The position numbers and the translations under genes were made by a program. Positions 45,037 through 54,011 of a stretch of 64,000 nt of DNA are shown in pieces. The stretch comes from Ensifer adhaerens. Lineage in GTDB: Bacteria; Pseudomonadota; Alphaproteobacteria; Rhizobiales; Rhizobiaceae. Location of the stretch: contig NZ_LAZS01000011.1 of the NCBI RefSeq assembly GCF_002007205.1, forward strand, positions 186,001-250,000, in the 5' to 3' direction. Every line of letters begins with the position of its first letter. Position 1 is the first letter of the stretch. A model generated the notes under the pieces. It saw only the letters and a list, made by a program, of their open reading frames with translations. It made no database searches and was not told the origin of the DNA.

Positions 45037-46095
45037 CTAGGCTTCCTTCATGGCGCGCTGCTGCGCCACGATCGCCTTGAATTCGGGATCGTCGACGAGC
45101 GATTGAACGGCCCAGTAGCCTTCGAGCCACTCGGCCTCGCCTTCCCAGCCGCCGTCAACGAGCTGGCGGAGATTGACGAGCGCCCGCGTGCGGTCGCCGG
45201 CCAGGGTCCAGGCCCCGGTCGCATGAAAGCGATACCAGCTGATGTGATCGCTCGCCCGCTCCAGATGCAGCCCCCATTCGCGGCAGGTGGCAGGATCGAG
45301 ATCGCCGATGTTCTCCGCCGGCAGGTTGCCGCTAAAGGCGACATGTCTGTCGAGTTCGGTGAGGCCGCAGCTCTTGGCGATCGCGATCGAACCCTTGTTC
45401 GAGGCGTGCGTATGCCATTCGATATCCGGCCGTCCGCGCTTGGTGCATTCCGCAATCGTCGCCATGGCTGCTACCTTGGCAAGCCCGAGGCGCCGATAGC
45501 CGTGTTCCGTTCCGACGCCCAGTTCGCAACGCGAGCCGCTGACGCTGTCGGTTGCGCAATGGCTGACGATGGACCCGTCGTAAAGCACACAAAAGCCGAT
45601 GGCGTTTTCCAGGAAGAGCTCGGCCGAAGCCCACCCTTCCATGAGGTCCGTCACCGTCTCGATATTGCCGGGATCGAGATCGAGCAGGCGTTGATCAATG
45701 GGCGCGAGACGAAAGCCTTCAGGCAATGCCGTCGCCGCAGGGCGATGACTTGCGCCTGACAAGCCCAGCCGCACGCGCGGATGCGGGAGCGCAAAGGCAT
45801 TGGACCAGATGTCGCCGAGGCGATCGGACCAACGGTCCTCGACGAAGAGATACGCCCAGGCAGGGATCAGTTCCTTCAAGTCGGCAAAGCTATCGGTAGC
45901 CTGGTCGGGCAACCCCGCCAGATAATAGGCATCGCCATTTGCCAGCAGCGCGACGCGTGTATCCACCGGACGGTCGATCCAGACTTCGCCGTCGATCGTG
46001 CCGTCGAGCACGGCGGCGATGGCCACATGCGTGGAGGAAAGGTCCTTTAGGAGGGCTTGAGCAGCCGGATAGGCCGCCTGTTCGAGTAGAAACAT
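45037..46095 (-). CDS. GNAT acetyltransferase with C-terminal TPR-like extension
   Basis: A 352-aa protein whose middle resembles the GNAT acetyltransferase type found in larger proteins: FCVLYDGSIVSHCATDSVSGSRCELGVGTEHGYRRLGLAKVAAMATIAEC carries the CoA-binding GYRRLGLA loop in place of the usual Q/RXXGXG/A. A separate N-terminal region (about 1-120) and a C-terminal helical region (LRQLVDGGWEGEAEWLEGYW) flank it. The ATG at 46095 has a weak AGGA. Substrate unknown. Confidence 0.75.
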   Translation of the reverse strand: MFLLEQAAYPAAQALLKDLSSTHVAIAAVLDGTIDGEVWIDRPVDTRVALLANGDAYYLAGLPDQATDSFADLKELIPAWAYLFVEDRWSDRLGDIWSNAFALPHPRVRLGLSGASHRPAATALPEGFRLAPIDQRLLDLDPGNIETVTDLMEGWASAELFLENAIGFCVLYDGSIVSHCATDSVSGSRCELGVGTEHGYRRLGLAKVAAMATIAECTKRGRPDIEWHTHASNKGSIAIAKSCGLTELDRHVAFSGNLPAENIGDLDPATCREWGLHLERASDHISWYRFHATGAWTLAGDRTRALVNLRQLVDGGWEGEAEWLEGYWAVQSLVDDPEFKAIVAQQRAMKEA

Positions 46096-46445
46096 GAAAA
46101 TGCAATCCTGTTGCGGCGGGATATCCCATCCCTGCCGCCAGAAGAAAGAGAAGAGACGAGCAGGTCGTCCCGTTTCAGACCGGCTTCAACCGACCGGCGC
46201 GCGGTGTTGGACACTGTCATCTTGCTACCTCTCTCTTCCCATGCACCCCGGATCTGGCGCGATTGCACTCGACGGACTAGACAGCCGGGCCGTGCAGCAC
46301 AAGCGCTTTACGGTAACTGCATCAGGATGGCCCGCGGTCCGGTACGCTTGCGCCATTGGCGGCTGCAACGACAGGCGCTAAAGCTCTCCTGCTAGGATTT
46401 GGTGTAGCGTCAGCCCGGAATCGGCGGAAAGCATCGGAGACCGAT
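46096..46445. other. Divergent intergenic region, GNAT / SDR
   Basis: About 350 bases. A minus-strand frame (46047-46220, 57 codons) has GAGAGG before its ATG and overlaps the GNAT start, so it may be a leader peptide; coding support is otherwise thin. Nothing else was recognised. Confidence 0.35.
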
Positions 46446-47195
46446 ATGTTCGACCTTAGCGGAATGACGGCGTTGGTGACGGGCGGCGGCCGCGGGCTTG
46501 GCCTTGAGATGGCAAAGGCGCTCGCACGGGCCGGGGCTGCCGTCGCGATCAATGGGCGCAATCCGGCGGCACTGGAAACAGCGCGGCATCAGGCCGCCTC
46601 CGACGGCGTCGCACTCGACATCGTGCCCGGCGATGTTTCAACCGAAGCGGAAAAGATCGTCGCTGCCGCTGCAGGCAGGACTGGCCGGCTCGACATCCTT
46701 CTTCACGCGGTCGGCGAGCGGGACCGGCGCGGCACCGACGTCATGGACCCCGCTTCCTTTGCTGCCCTCGTCAACACGGACCTGACGGCCGCCTATGCCA
46801 TGGCACGGGCGGCACTGCCCTATCTCCGCCGTTCCTCTGCCGGCCGGCTGATCTTCGTCACCTCGATCGCCGCCTCGGTCGCGCGGCCCGGCGATCCCGC
46901 CTATACCGCGGCCAAGGGTGGGCTTGATGCCCTCACCCGTTCGCTGGCGGTAGAGCTTGGATCGGCGACGCTGACGGTCAATGCGATCGCGCCCGGCTGG
47001 TTTGCGACCGAGACCAATGCGGCACTCGCCGCCGATCCGGCACTGCAGGCCTTCGTTGATGTCCGGATTCCCTTGAAGCGCTGGGGCCGGCCGGAGGAGA
47101 TCGCACCCGCCGCCTTGTTCCTGGCATCGCCGGCCGCGAGCTTCGTCAATGGCATCACCGTGACGGTAGACGGCGGCATGACCGCGCAGATGTAG
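46446..47195 (+). CDS. Short-chain dehydrogenase/reductase
   Basis: A 249-aa classical SDR using NAD(P)[21 protein letters not shown] is the cofactor loop, [20 protein letters not shown] holds the catalytic Ser-Tyr-Lys, and [14 protein letters not shown] with [14 protein letters not shown] closes the family pattern. It most resembles gluconate 5-dehydrogenase-type enzymes, but the substrate cannot be told. ATG 46446 begins the conserved N-terminus [14 protein letters not shown]; earlier codons from 46356 lack support. Confidence 0.88.
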   Translation: MFDLSGMTALVTGGGRGLGLEMAKALARAGAAVAINGRNPAALETARHQAASDGVALDIVPGDVSTEAEKIVAAAAGRTGRLDILLHAVGERDRRGTDVMDPASFAALVNTDLTAAYAMARAALPYLRRSSAGRLIFVTSIAASVARPGDPAYTAAKGGLDALTRSLAVELGSATLTVNAIAPGWFATETNAALAADPALQAFVDVRIPLKRWGRPEEIAPAALFLASPAASFVNGITVTVDGGMTAQM

Positions 47196-47329
47196 GCATC
47201 CTTAGCGGCAGACTCGCTCTGCGCTTTTGGGGCGCTTTCGGAATATCCCCGGCGCGAGGTGCGGTCGGAGGCGGAACATCGACGAAACAGATCGACGCGA
47301 CCGCGGCGCAGTCTTTGGGCGTCTCGTCA

Positions 47330-48193
47330 TCACCGCCGTTCGGAACCGGCAGGCAACCCCTCGGCAAGCAGCGTCGCCAGGCTCGACGCCGGCTTGTCGG
47401 CTTTTGCCTTCAGCCGCAGGCAGAATTCCGCATTCGGCAATGCCGGCAGCGACAGCGCCCGCGGCGCGACCGCCACCCCCTCTCCAAGGAAACGTGCTGT
47501 GCGCGCAGTGACGGCAATACCGCTTCGCACCGCCGCACGCAGACCGGAAAGGCTTGGGCTTGTCGCCGCGATGCGATAGCGACGCCCCGCCTCGTCAAGT
47601 GCTGCCGTCGCGGCCGCGCGAAAGCCGCAAGGCGGGTCCAGTACCGCAATCGGCAGTTCGCCGTCCGCCATCGATGAAGCATCCGCTGCCGATAGCCAGA
47701 GCATGGGTTCGCGCAAAATGGCGAGCTCGTCAGGCGTCGGTCCCTCCCGCATGACGATCAGCACCTCGATCAGTCCCCGATCGTAAGCGGACGTCAGTTC
47801 GCGGGACCGGCCGACCCTGAGATCCAACCGCACCCGCGGATGGGTACGGCCGAAGTGACGCAAGAGATCCGGCAGGTTGCTGTCGGCAAAATCCTGGGTG
47901 CAGCCAAGTGCCAGGCGGCCGTCGGTGCTGGCGCCCTTGAGGCTCAGCCACGCATCCCTGTGGACCTCGAGAATTCGCCGCGCGTGAATGACCAGCTCCT
48001 CGCCGGCCGGCGTCAGAATTCGCCCCCTGCCCGAAGGCGCGAGAAGCGGTTCACCGATCATCGTCTCCAGGCGCTGCATCTGGGCGGTGACCGCCGAAGG
48101 GGTCCGCCCCACGGTCGCGGCCGCGTTCGCAAGAGAGCCACTCTCGGCAAAGGCGAGAAAAGTACGAAGCAGGTCGGGGTCGAAGGATTGCAT
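47330..48193 (-). CDS. LysR-family transcriptional regulator
   Basis: A 287-aa LTTR. The N-terminal winged helix includes LLRTFLAFAESGSLANAAATVGRTPSAVTAQMQRLE, followed by the linker helix and an effector-binding domain (RLALGCTQDFADSNLPDLLRHF onward). It is divergent from the tautomerase gene over a 109-base gap with an inverted repeat, the usual LTTR layout, so the tautomerase is its probable target. The effector is unknown. Confidence 0.92.
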   Translation of the reverse strand: MQSFDPDLLRTFLAFAESGSLANAAATVGRTPSAVTAQMQRLETMIGEPLLAPSGRGRILTPAGEELVIHARRILEVHRDAWLSLKGASTDGRLALGCTQDFADSNLPDLLRHFGRTHPRVRLDLRVGRSRELTSAYDRGLIEVLIVMREGPTPDELAILREPMLWLSAADASSMADGELPIAVLDPPCGFRAAATAALDEAGRRYRIAATSPSLSGLRAAVRSGIAVTARTARFLGEGVAVAPRALSLPALPNAEFCLRLKAKADKPASSLATLLAEGLPAGSERR

Positions 48194-48207
48194 AACTTCA
48201 TTTTAAT

Positions 48208-48232
48208 CGAATTATAAATGCAAAACAATTCG
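48208..48232. promoter_or_regulatory. Inverted repeat in the LysR/tautomerase intergenic region
   Basis: CGAATT (48208-48213) and AATTCG (48227-48232) form an inverted repeat with a 13-base AT-rich spacer, near the T-N11-A geometry of LysR sites. It is centred between the two divergent starts. Confidence 0.5.
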
Positions 48233-48302
48233 TTTTTATCTAATCTTAACGGGTGGCAGATTGGGCTCACACAACAAACAGGAAACCCGAAAGGAACCAC
48301 CA

Positions 48303-48713
48303 ATGCCCATCATCAACGTCACCGTCAGCGGCAAGCCGGACCCAGCCCTCTCGTCGCGGATCGCCGCCGCGGTCAGCGAACTGACGGCAGCTCATCTGCG
48401 CAAGGACCCGACGATCACGGCGATCGTCGTCACCTACGCGGATCCCGAGCATTGGTTCGCCGGTGGAACGTCACTTGCCGAACAGAATGCCAACAGCTTC
48501 TGGCTCGACATCAAGGTCGTCGACGGGACCAACACCAAGCAGGAAATGGCCGCCTATCTCGAAGCCATCTTCGGCCGCTTTGAACAGTTGCTCGGAAAGT
48601 TGCACCACGAGAGCTATGTCCTCGTCCACGAGGTTTCGGCCGCTGCCTATGGTTATGGCGGCAAGACGCAGGAGTTCCGCTACATCAGCAGCAAGCTCAA
48701 ATCCGGCACCTGA
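48303..48713 (+). CDS. 4-oxalocrotonate tautomerase-family protein
   Basis: A 136-aa tautomerase-superfamily protein. After Met removal the N-terminal residue is Pro (PIINVTVSGKPD), the catalytic base of the family. The length is twice that of 4-OT (about 62 aa), as in fused or trimeric superfamily members. ATG 48303 gives the N-terminal Pro; codons from 48261 do not. Substrate unknown; control by the divergent LysR protein is likely. Confidence 0.85.
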   Translation: MPIINVTVSGKPDPALSSRIAAAVSELTAAHLRKDPTITAIVVTYADPEHWFAGGTSLAEQNANSFWLDIKVVDGTNTKQEMAAYLEAIFGRFEQLLGKLHHESYVLVHEVSAAAYGYGGKTQEFRYISSKLKSGT

Positions 48714-49040
48714 AACCTTCGGGCGCCACGTCACGCCGCTTGCCCTCGGCGCGATCGGGGAGCGTTCGAAGACATGGCGGGGCCGCTTCCTTCCTCCACC
48801 CGTCGGCTCAGCGCGCTATGTCGTCGAGCCGCTGAGTGCTCCGGCGGGAGGCGGCCCCGATGGGCGCATCCGTTGACAATTCCCGCCTGGGCCGGCGTCC
48901 CTTCGTGGAAGTTGAGCGCAAAGGCCTTCGCAAACGAAAGTGGCCGCGCTGGTCCGCCGGCAATCGGTTGCCAGCGGCGTCATCGCCCCCTCTCGGCAGC
49001 CGGCAAACGTCGTCACCCGGAGGCCGCTTCGCCGTCGAGC
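48714..49040. other. Intergenic region with no supported gene
   Basis: About 330 bases between the convergent tautomerase and epimerase genes. GC-rich, with overlapping frames on both strands that lack ribosome-binding sites and recognisable products. Confidence 0.4.
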
Positions 49041-49952
49041 TTACCGCAACAGTCGCGCAAGCCCGGCTCGAAGGTCGGTTGCGCAGCGATAGTCGAGTTT
49101 TGCATGGAGTGCCTGCACGCAACCCCGCGAGCGCCTGACTTCACCAAGCAGGCCGGCCACATGGGTGATATCCGAGCGGCTGCCGGTTTCCTCGATCATG
49201 ATCCGGGCGAGATCGCTGATCGATGTTTCGACCCCGCTGCAAACGTTGACGATGCGCGCGCCGGTATCCCAGCGGCCGATCGCGTGGAGCAGTGCTTCCA
49301 CAACGTCGTCAACATGCACGAAATCGCGGGTCTGGCCACCATCTCCATGGATCGTGATGTTTTCGCCGCGCTCCAGGCGTTCGGCAAACTTCGCGATCAC
49401 GCCGGAATAGGGAGATGATGGATCCTGTCCCGGCCCGTACACGTTGAAAAAACGCAGGCCCAGGCTCGATATGCCGTAGACTTCGTAGGCTGTGCGCGCG
49501 TGGAGTTCGCAGGAAAGCTTGTCCGCACCGTAAGGCGAGAGCGGAGTACAGCGGCCGGCCTCCGAGAGCGGCAACTCCTGGCTCGCCCCGTAGACCGCCG
49601 CCGACGAGGCGTAGACAAGCGGAAGGTCCGCTCGGGAATGGGCAAGCTCCTCGATGATCGTGAGGAACCCCGTTATGTTGACTGCGTGCGACGACGTCAG
49701 TTGCCGCTTGCACCGCTCCACCGAGGAGACCGCCGCCAGATGTATGCACGCGTCGACATCGGCGAGCGCGCGACGTACGGCATCGCGGTCGAGCACCGAC
49801 CCCTCGATGAAGGTCGCAGTCTCCGGCACGTTTTCGCGTGTCCCGGAACTCAGGTCATCGAGGATGGTCACTTCATGGCCGGCCTGCACCAGCCGGCGGG
49901 CCAGGTGCGCGCCAATGAATCCGGCTCCGCCGGTAACCAGTATCCGTTTCAA
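49041..49952 (-). CDS. NAD-dependent nucleotide-sugar epimerase (GalE-like)
   Basis: An extended SDR that probably epimerises a UDP-sugar for glycan synthesis. [21 protein letters not shown] binds NAD, YASSAAVYG holds the catalytic Ser, and Y141GADK145 the catalytic Tyr and Lys. RFFNVYGPGQDPSSPYSGVI and DGGQTRDFVHVDDVV are typical of GalE/WbpP-like proteins. 303 aa. It is the last gene of a minus-strand polysaccharide cluster, 258 bases after the methyltransferase. Confidence 0.9.
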   Translation of the reverse strand: MKRILVTGGAGFIGAHLARRLVQAGHEVTILDDLSSGTRENVPETATFIEGSVLDRDAVRRALADVDACIHLAAVSSVERCKRQLTSSHAVNITGFLTIIEELAHSRADLPLVYASSAAVYGASQELPLSEAGRCTPLSPYGADKLSCELHARTAYEVYGISSLGLRFFNVYGPGQDPSSPYSGVIAKFAERLERGENITIHGDGGQTRDFVHVDDVVEALLHAIGRWDTGARIVNVCSGVETSISDLARIMIEETGSRSDITHVAGLLGEVRRSRGCVQALHAKLDYRCATDLRAGLARLLR

Positions 49953-50210
49953 GCCGTTTTCCCTCGCAACACCTCATCGCGAGCGGAGGCGCCTGGATCT
50001 ATGTGGAATGGATTCCCGAGCCGCCGGCCGTGGAGCGCAGCCGGCATCAGCCAAGCGCATCCGTGACCGGGCCATCCGTCTGGGTCGCAATCTTCCCTGT
50101 CGCCCGGACGGCGTCAAGGCTCCGGCGACCGGGTTTACCGTTTCGCAAAGGCCTTGCCGTTTGGAAGAAGAAGGCTGAGACAGGCAAGACCGATCGAGCC
50201 GCCGCTCGCC

Positions 50211-51062
50211 TCAAGGCGCCGGACAAGCAAGGATCAGGTCTTCGACTTCGGATCCGGATCCGACGCGCATCAGCACCGTGAACGTCCCGTCGGCGCCCAC
50301 CTCGAAAAGGGTGCCCCCATTTTCGCCCTTCTCGTTCGTCCGGGTGACAATCAGAAGACTGCCGGGGCCGTTGAGGTAGGCGCGAATATTGGACACGGCC
50401 ACCCGGATTTGCGCGTTGGAAAAATAGCTCTTGTTGAGAATGTTCGCGGCTCGGACGAGATCGAAACGACCGGCGAAGCCTGGCGCACGCCGCATGATGT
50501 CATCCTCCACAAACGCGATGGAATCACCACTCGACAACGACCGGGTGATCATCTGCACCGGCTCGCTTCTTCCGCTGCGTATCCGCGCGCGCAGGCACGG
50601 CTGCAGCATGGCTTTCGCGAATTTTCGCGGGATGAAGGCAAGCGACACATAGTCCAGCCGCCGGATCCAGGGCCGGATCGCAAGACCGGCAACGTCGTAC
50701 TGCAACGGCCAGCCTTCCGGATCCGCAAGAACGCGAACGCCCGGCGCCATGTCGACGATATGCGCGTCGATGAAGAGGTCGGTGGCCGTGATCTTCGGCT
50801 TCGACCCGCAGGTTTCCAGGTACCGGAGAAGCTCCACCGTGGTGACGCCGGTCGAAACACCGACATCGAGCACCTCCCGCAACTGTGTAGCCCGCTGCGA
50901 AAGCACGGGCCGGAATGCGGTTTCCAGTTCGCGAAAGCGCGACGGCTGCGTGAGTTTGAAGGTGCCGTTTCGCATCTTCAGCTTTGCAAAGAACTCCGAC
51001 TCCCGGACGCAATCCGTCGAGCCGTCACTTCCTGAATAAAACTGCCGGGCGCTCATCACCAT
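50211..51062 (-). CDS. SAM-dependent methyltransferase-like protein
   Basis: A class I methyltransferase-like protein. VLDVGVSTGVTTVELLRYLE is motif I, ITATDLFID motif II, and FDLVRAANILNKSYFSNAQI resembles the post-I region of CheR-like enzymes. RAYLNGPGSLLIVTRTNE is the later strand. Substrate is unknown; position among glycosyltransferases suggests glycan methylation. Starts at 51062 or 51056 are nearly equivalent; the ribosome-binding site is weak. Confidence 0.68.
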   Translation of the reverse strand: MVMSARQFYSGSDGSTDCVRESEFFAKLKMRNGTFKLTQPSRFRELETAFRPVLSQRATQLREVLDVGVSTGVTTVELLRYLETCGSKPKITATDLFIDAHIVDMAPGVRVLADPEGWPLQYDVAGLAIRPWIRRLDYVSLAFIPRKFAKAMLQPCLRARIRSGRSEPVQMITRSLSSGDSIAFVEDDIMRRAPGFAGRFDLVRAANILNKSYFSNAQIRVAVSNIRAYLNGPGSLLIVTRTNEKGENGGTLFEVGADGTFTVLMRVGSGSEVEDLILACPAP

Positions 51063-51416
51063 GGTCTGACAACCTGTAAAATTTTGCCTGCGGCCCGCGT
51101 ACCAAGGTTCGTGCGGCAACGGTCATACAGCCTTCCGCCTATCTTTCCAGACAGGGGTTCAGTGCCCGCTACAGTAATCCCGAGGTAAAACTGGCCGCCA
51201 TCGGCTCCCAAAATCTGAAAACGACAACAGTTAATTTCAATATATTCGAAAATAATGCAGGAATAATACCAACTCCCTCGAAGATTCCAAGTTCATTTCA
51301 GCAGTTTCTGTCGAATGAGCCGAAACGTCGTGCCATGCCTCCTCGCCCGGCGGCAGCCGGACCTGAACCTCGCTCCCTCCCATCGGCCACAGGCCAGGAA
51401 AATGGCCGCTTGCGGC
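51063..51416. other. AT-rich intergenic region upstream of the methyltransferase
   Basis: About 350 bases with no gene. The part 51220-51300 is strongly AT-rich (TTAATTTCAATATATTCG) and is the likely promoter of the minus-strand methyltransferase, which therefore may be transcribed separately from the GT4 gene upstream. Confidence 0.45.
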
Positions 51417-52535
51417 CTATGAAGGATGCGAGGGACTACGGAAGCGAGACGCGCTGGGGTCTGCGCCGGCCGGCGTCAACGCCGGCGGACCCGGCTTGAT
51501 GAGGTCATAAAGGTCCTCATAGGACGAAACGGTCCGGTCGATCGAGAAGCCCTGCGCACGACGTCGCGCATAGGCCGTTGCATTGCGGTACTTCTCGTCG
51601 TCGCCCGCAAGTTCGCGAACGCGGTCGGCAAGCCGCCCGTGGTTCTTTGGCGGAAACCGATAGTCGTCGTTGTCGACAACGACGGCCAGTCCCCCGACAT
51701 CGCTGACCAAGACCGGCAGGTCCGCCGCCATGGCCTCGACCACAGCCACGCCGAAACCCTCCCAATGGGAGGATTGTACATAGAGATCTAGGCGGCTCAG
51801 GAAGCCCGGGATATCGCGAACCAGCCCCGAAAAATGCGCGCGCTCGCGCACACCCAGTGCCACGGCCAGGTCTTCAACGAGCGGTCGGCGATCACCGATG
51901 CCGGCAAAGACCGCATGGACGTTGTCCGGGAGCCCTTGCAGGGCCCGCACGATGGTTTCCTGGTCCTTCTTCTCCGTGAAGCTTCCGACCATGCCTATAT
52001 AGAAGCGGCCATCCTCTCTTGGCCTGCGATCGCGGGCCGGCGCAAAACGGTCCAGGCAAACGCCGTTTTCGACAATGTGGATCTTTGCGACCATGGGCGC
52101 CAGCCATTCGGAAAGGTGGTCACGGACAGGCGCGCTGATCGCTGCGACGCAATCGTAACGGCCGTAGACCCACCGTTCGATGCCGCGTAGCCATCGCCTT
52201 GCCCTTCTGCGGTTCCAGGTGTTGTGCTCGGTGTAAATTTTGCGGAACGGCAAAAGCGCGCAAAAATAGAGTGAGGGAAACAGATGGACGTGCACCAGGT
52301 CCGCCGCGCGCATCGCGCGCCAAGCCCTGGCGATCGAGCGGGGACTCGACGGCTTGACCGCAATGATCGTCACGGCGGCAAACGCCGCGTCTTCCAGAAG
52401 CTGGTTGTTGGCTCCCTTCCACACGATCACGGTTGCGGAAAACCGGGTCTGCCGCTGCGCCATTTCCACGACCATGCGCTCGGCGCCGCCGTTTCCGTTG
52501 AGGTCGTTGATGATGTGAACGACGCTGCCTGCCAT
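51417..52535 (-). CDS. Glycosyltransferase family 4
   Basis: A 372-aa GT-B transferase. The N-terminal VVHIINDLNGNGGAERMVVEM is typical of GT4 enzymes acting on lipid-linked glycans; IYTEHNTWNRRRARR and VENGVCLDRFAP follow; the donor domain has IGMVGSFTEKKDQETIVRAL and the EX7E region HWEGFGVAVVEAMAADLPVLVSD. The last 25 residues are Pro/Ser-rich and disordered. 213 bases separate it from the next upstream GT4. Confidence 0.9.
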   Translation of the reverse strand: MAGSVVHIINDLNGNGGAERMVVEMAQRQTRFSATVIVWKGANNQLLEDAAFAAVTIIAVKPSSPRSIARAWRAMRAADLVHVHLFPSLYFCALLPFRKIYTEHNTWNRRRARRWLRGIERWVYGRYDCVAAISAPVRDHLSEWLAPMVAKIHIVENGVCLDRFAPARDRRPREDGRFYIGMVGSFTEKKDQETIVRALQGLPDNVHAVFAGIGDRRPLVEDLAVALGVRERAHFSGLVRDIPGFLSRLDLYVQSSHWEGFGVAVVEAMAADLPVLVSDVGGLAVVVDNDDYRFPPKNHGRLADRVRELAGDDEKYRNATAYARRRAQGFSIDRTVSSYEDLYDLIKPGPPALTPAGADPSASRFRSPSHPS

Positions 52536-52748
52536 CCTAAGACAACCGCCTCGAATATTCTTCGAAATCGATTATGCATAGCAACGATCAATTCAACAAC
52601 GATTAGTAATGCACACACTTAAAATTTAAGTTTCCCGTTGGGGAAACTGGATACACACGATCGTCAAGCTCACCGACAAAGCATAGCCGCGGTTGTTCTT
52701 TGGCCTACGCATGCTCGCGAGTGTTTCGGTACCGGAGATATGTGCTTT

Positions 52749-53972
52749 TCAGATCAATGCCATGCGCTCAAGAAGCAAATTGTTCACGACATGCACATCG
52801 AATTTCGACTGGGCCAGTTCACGGGACCTCAGCCCCATGTCCGTAACGAGCGAAGGCGCTCTCAGGAAGCGGCACATCACTTCTGCCAGTTGCTTGGCAT
52901 TGCGCGGTTCGACGAGGTAGCCGTTGAGCCCGTCGACCACCGTCTCGTCGCAGCCCGGCAGGTCGGTTGTGACGATCGCGCGGCCTGTCGACATCGCCTC
53001 GAGAATGCTGCGCGGAATGCCCTCGCGATAGTAGGACGGCAGGACGAAGACGCTGCAGTCTCTAAGATGCGGGCGCACGTCCGTGGTTTCTCCGAGATAG
53101 ATCAGGCTGCCGTCGCTGACCCATCCCTCGATGGTCTCGGCGGAGATCGCAGCCGGGCTTGGATCGAACTGCCCTAAAAGGCGAAACTCGGCCTCAGGGA
53201 ACTGCTGGCGAACCAGGCGAGCGGCCTCGACATATTCGCCGATCCCCTTGTCCTTCAACAGACGGGCAACAAGCAGGAAGATCGGGCGCCCGGCGGGCGG
53301 GCGCGAAAAGTCATAGTGATCGAGGTCGACGCCGGAGCCCGGCACCAGCGTCAGGTCCCGTTGATCGGACATCAGCCTGCAATCGGCGATGTCGGCCTGA
53401 TCCGCCCGGTTATAGGCAAAGACCCCGCCTGCCCCCTTGAGCGCCAGCCGGTAGAGCAGCACGCTGAGTTGTTTGATGCGGCGCCCGACCCATCGCTTGT
53501 TCGCCGCATCCGAATAGACGTGGCCAAGCCCGGTCACGAGAAAATATCGCCGCTTGACGCCGGCAAGGCGGGCGGCAATGCCGCCATAGACAATCGGCTT
53601 CATCGTATAGGGGATCACGACATCGACCTGCCGCGAACGAAACAGCCGCCAGTAGGACCACAGAGTCGCCAGGTCGGTCAGGGGATTGAGGCCGGTGCGC
53701 GCCATGGGCAAGCGAACGAACTCGACGCCGATCGCGCCGAGCTGGCGGACGACGTCGTCGTCCTGCTCCGGCCCAACGGCCACGACCGAATGCCCGGCCT
53801 CCACCAGGCGCCGCAACAGCTCCAGGCGGAAATTGGTCAGCGAGCGGCTGTAACTTGAAAGCACGGCGATGCGCTGCTTCGCCACCGTGCCTGCAACCGC
53901 CGCCCCCGCGGCGGCGGCCGCCCGCTGTGGCGGCAGCCTGACCGGAGAATAGTCGCTCGCGTCAATCAACAT
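52749..53972 (-). CDS. Glycosyltransferase family 4
   Basis: A 407-aa GT-B transferase. RIAVLSSYSRSLTNFRLELLRRL, then VVIPYTMKPIVYGGIAARLAGVKRRYFLVTGLGHVY resembles PglA/WbaZ-like galactosyl- and N-acetylgalactosaminyl-transferases. The donor domain includes FLLVARLLKDKGIGEYVEAA and VFVLPSYYREGIPRSILEAMSTGRAIVTTDLPG (EX7E). An Ala-rich 30-residue leader precedes the fold. GGAG supports ATG 53972. It follows the CapD/WbpM-type gene by 39 bases, so the two are probably co-transcribed. Confidence 0.9.
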   Translation of the reverse strand: MLIDASDYSPVRLPPQRAAAAAGAAVAGTVAKQRIAVLSSYSRSLTNFRLELLRRLVEAGHSVVAVGPEQDDDVVRQLGAIGVEFVRLPMARTGLNPLTDLATLWSYWRLFRSRQVDVVIPYTMKPIVYGGIAARLAGVKRRYFLVTGLGHVYSDAANKRWVGRRIKQLSVLLYRLALKGAGGVFAYNRADQADIADCRLMSDQRDLTLVPGSGVDLDHYDFSRPPAGRPIFLLVARLLKDKGIGEYVEAARLVRQQFPEAEFRLLGQFDPSPAAISAETIEGWVSDGSLIYLGETTDVRPHLRDCSVFVLPSYYREGIPRSILEAMSTGRAIVTTDLPGCDETVVDGLNGYLVEPRNAKQLAEVMCRFLRAPSLVTDMGLRSRELAQSKFDVHVVNNLLLERMALI

Positions 53973-54011
53973 GCGGGGAACTCCATACGCGCGTTCGAAC
54001 GATCGCGCTGA

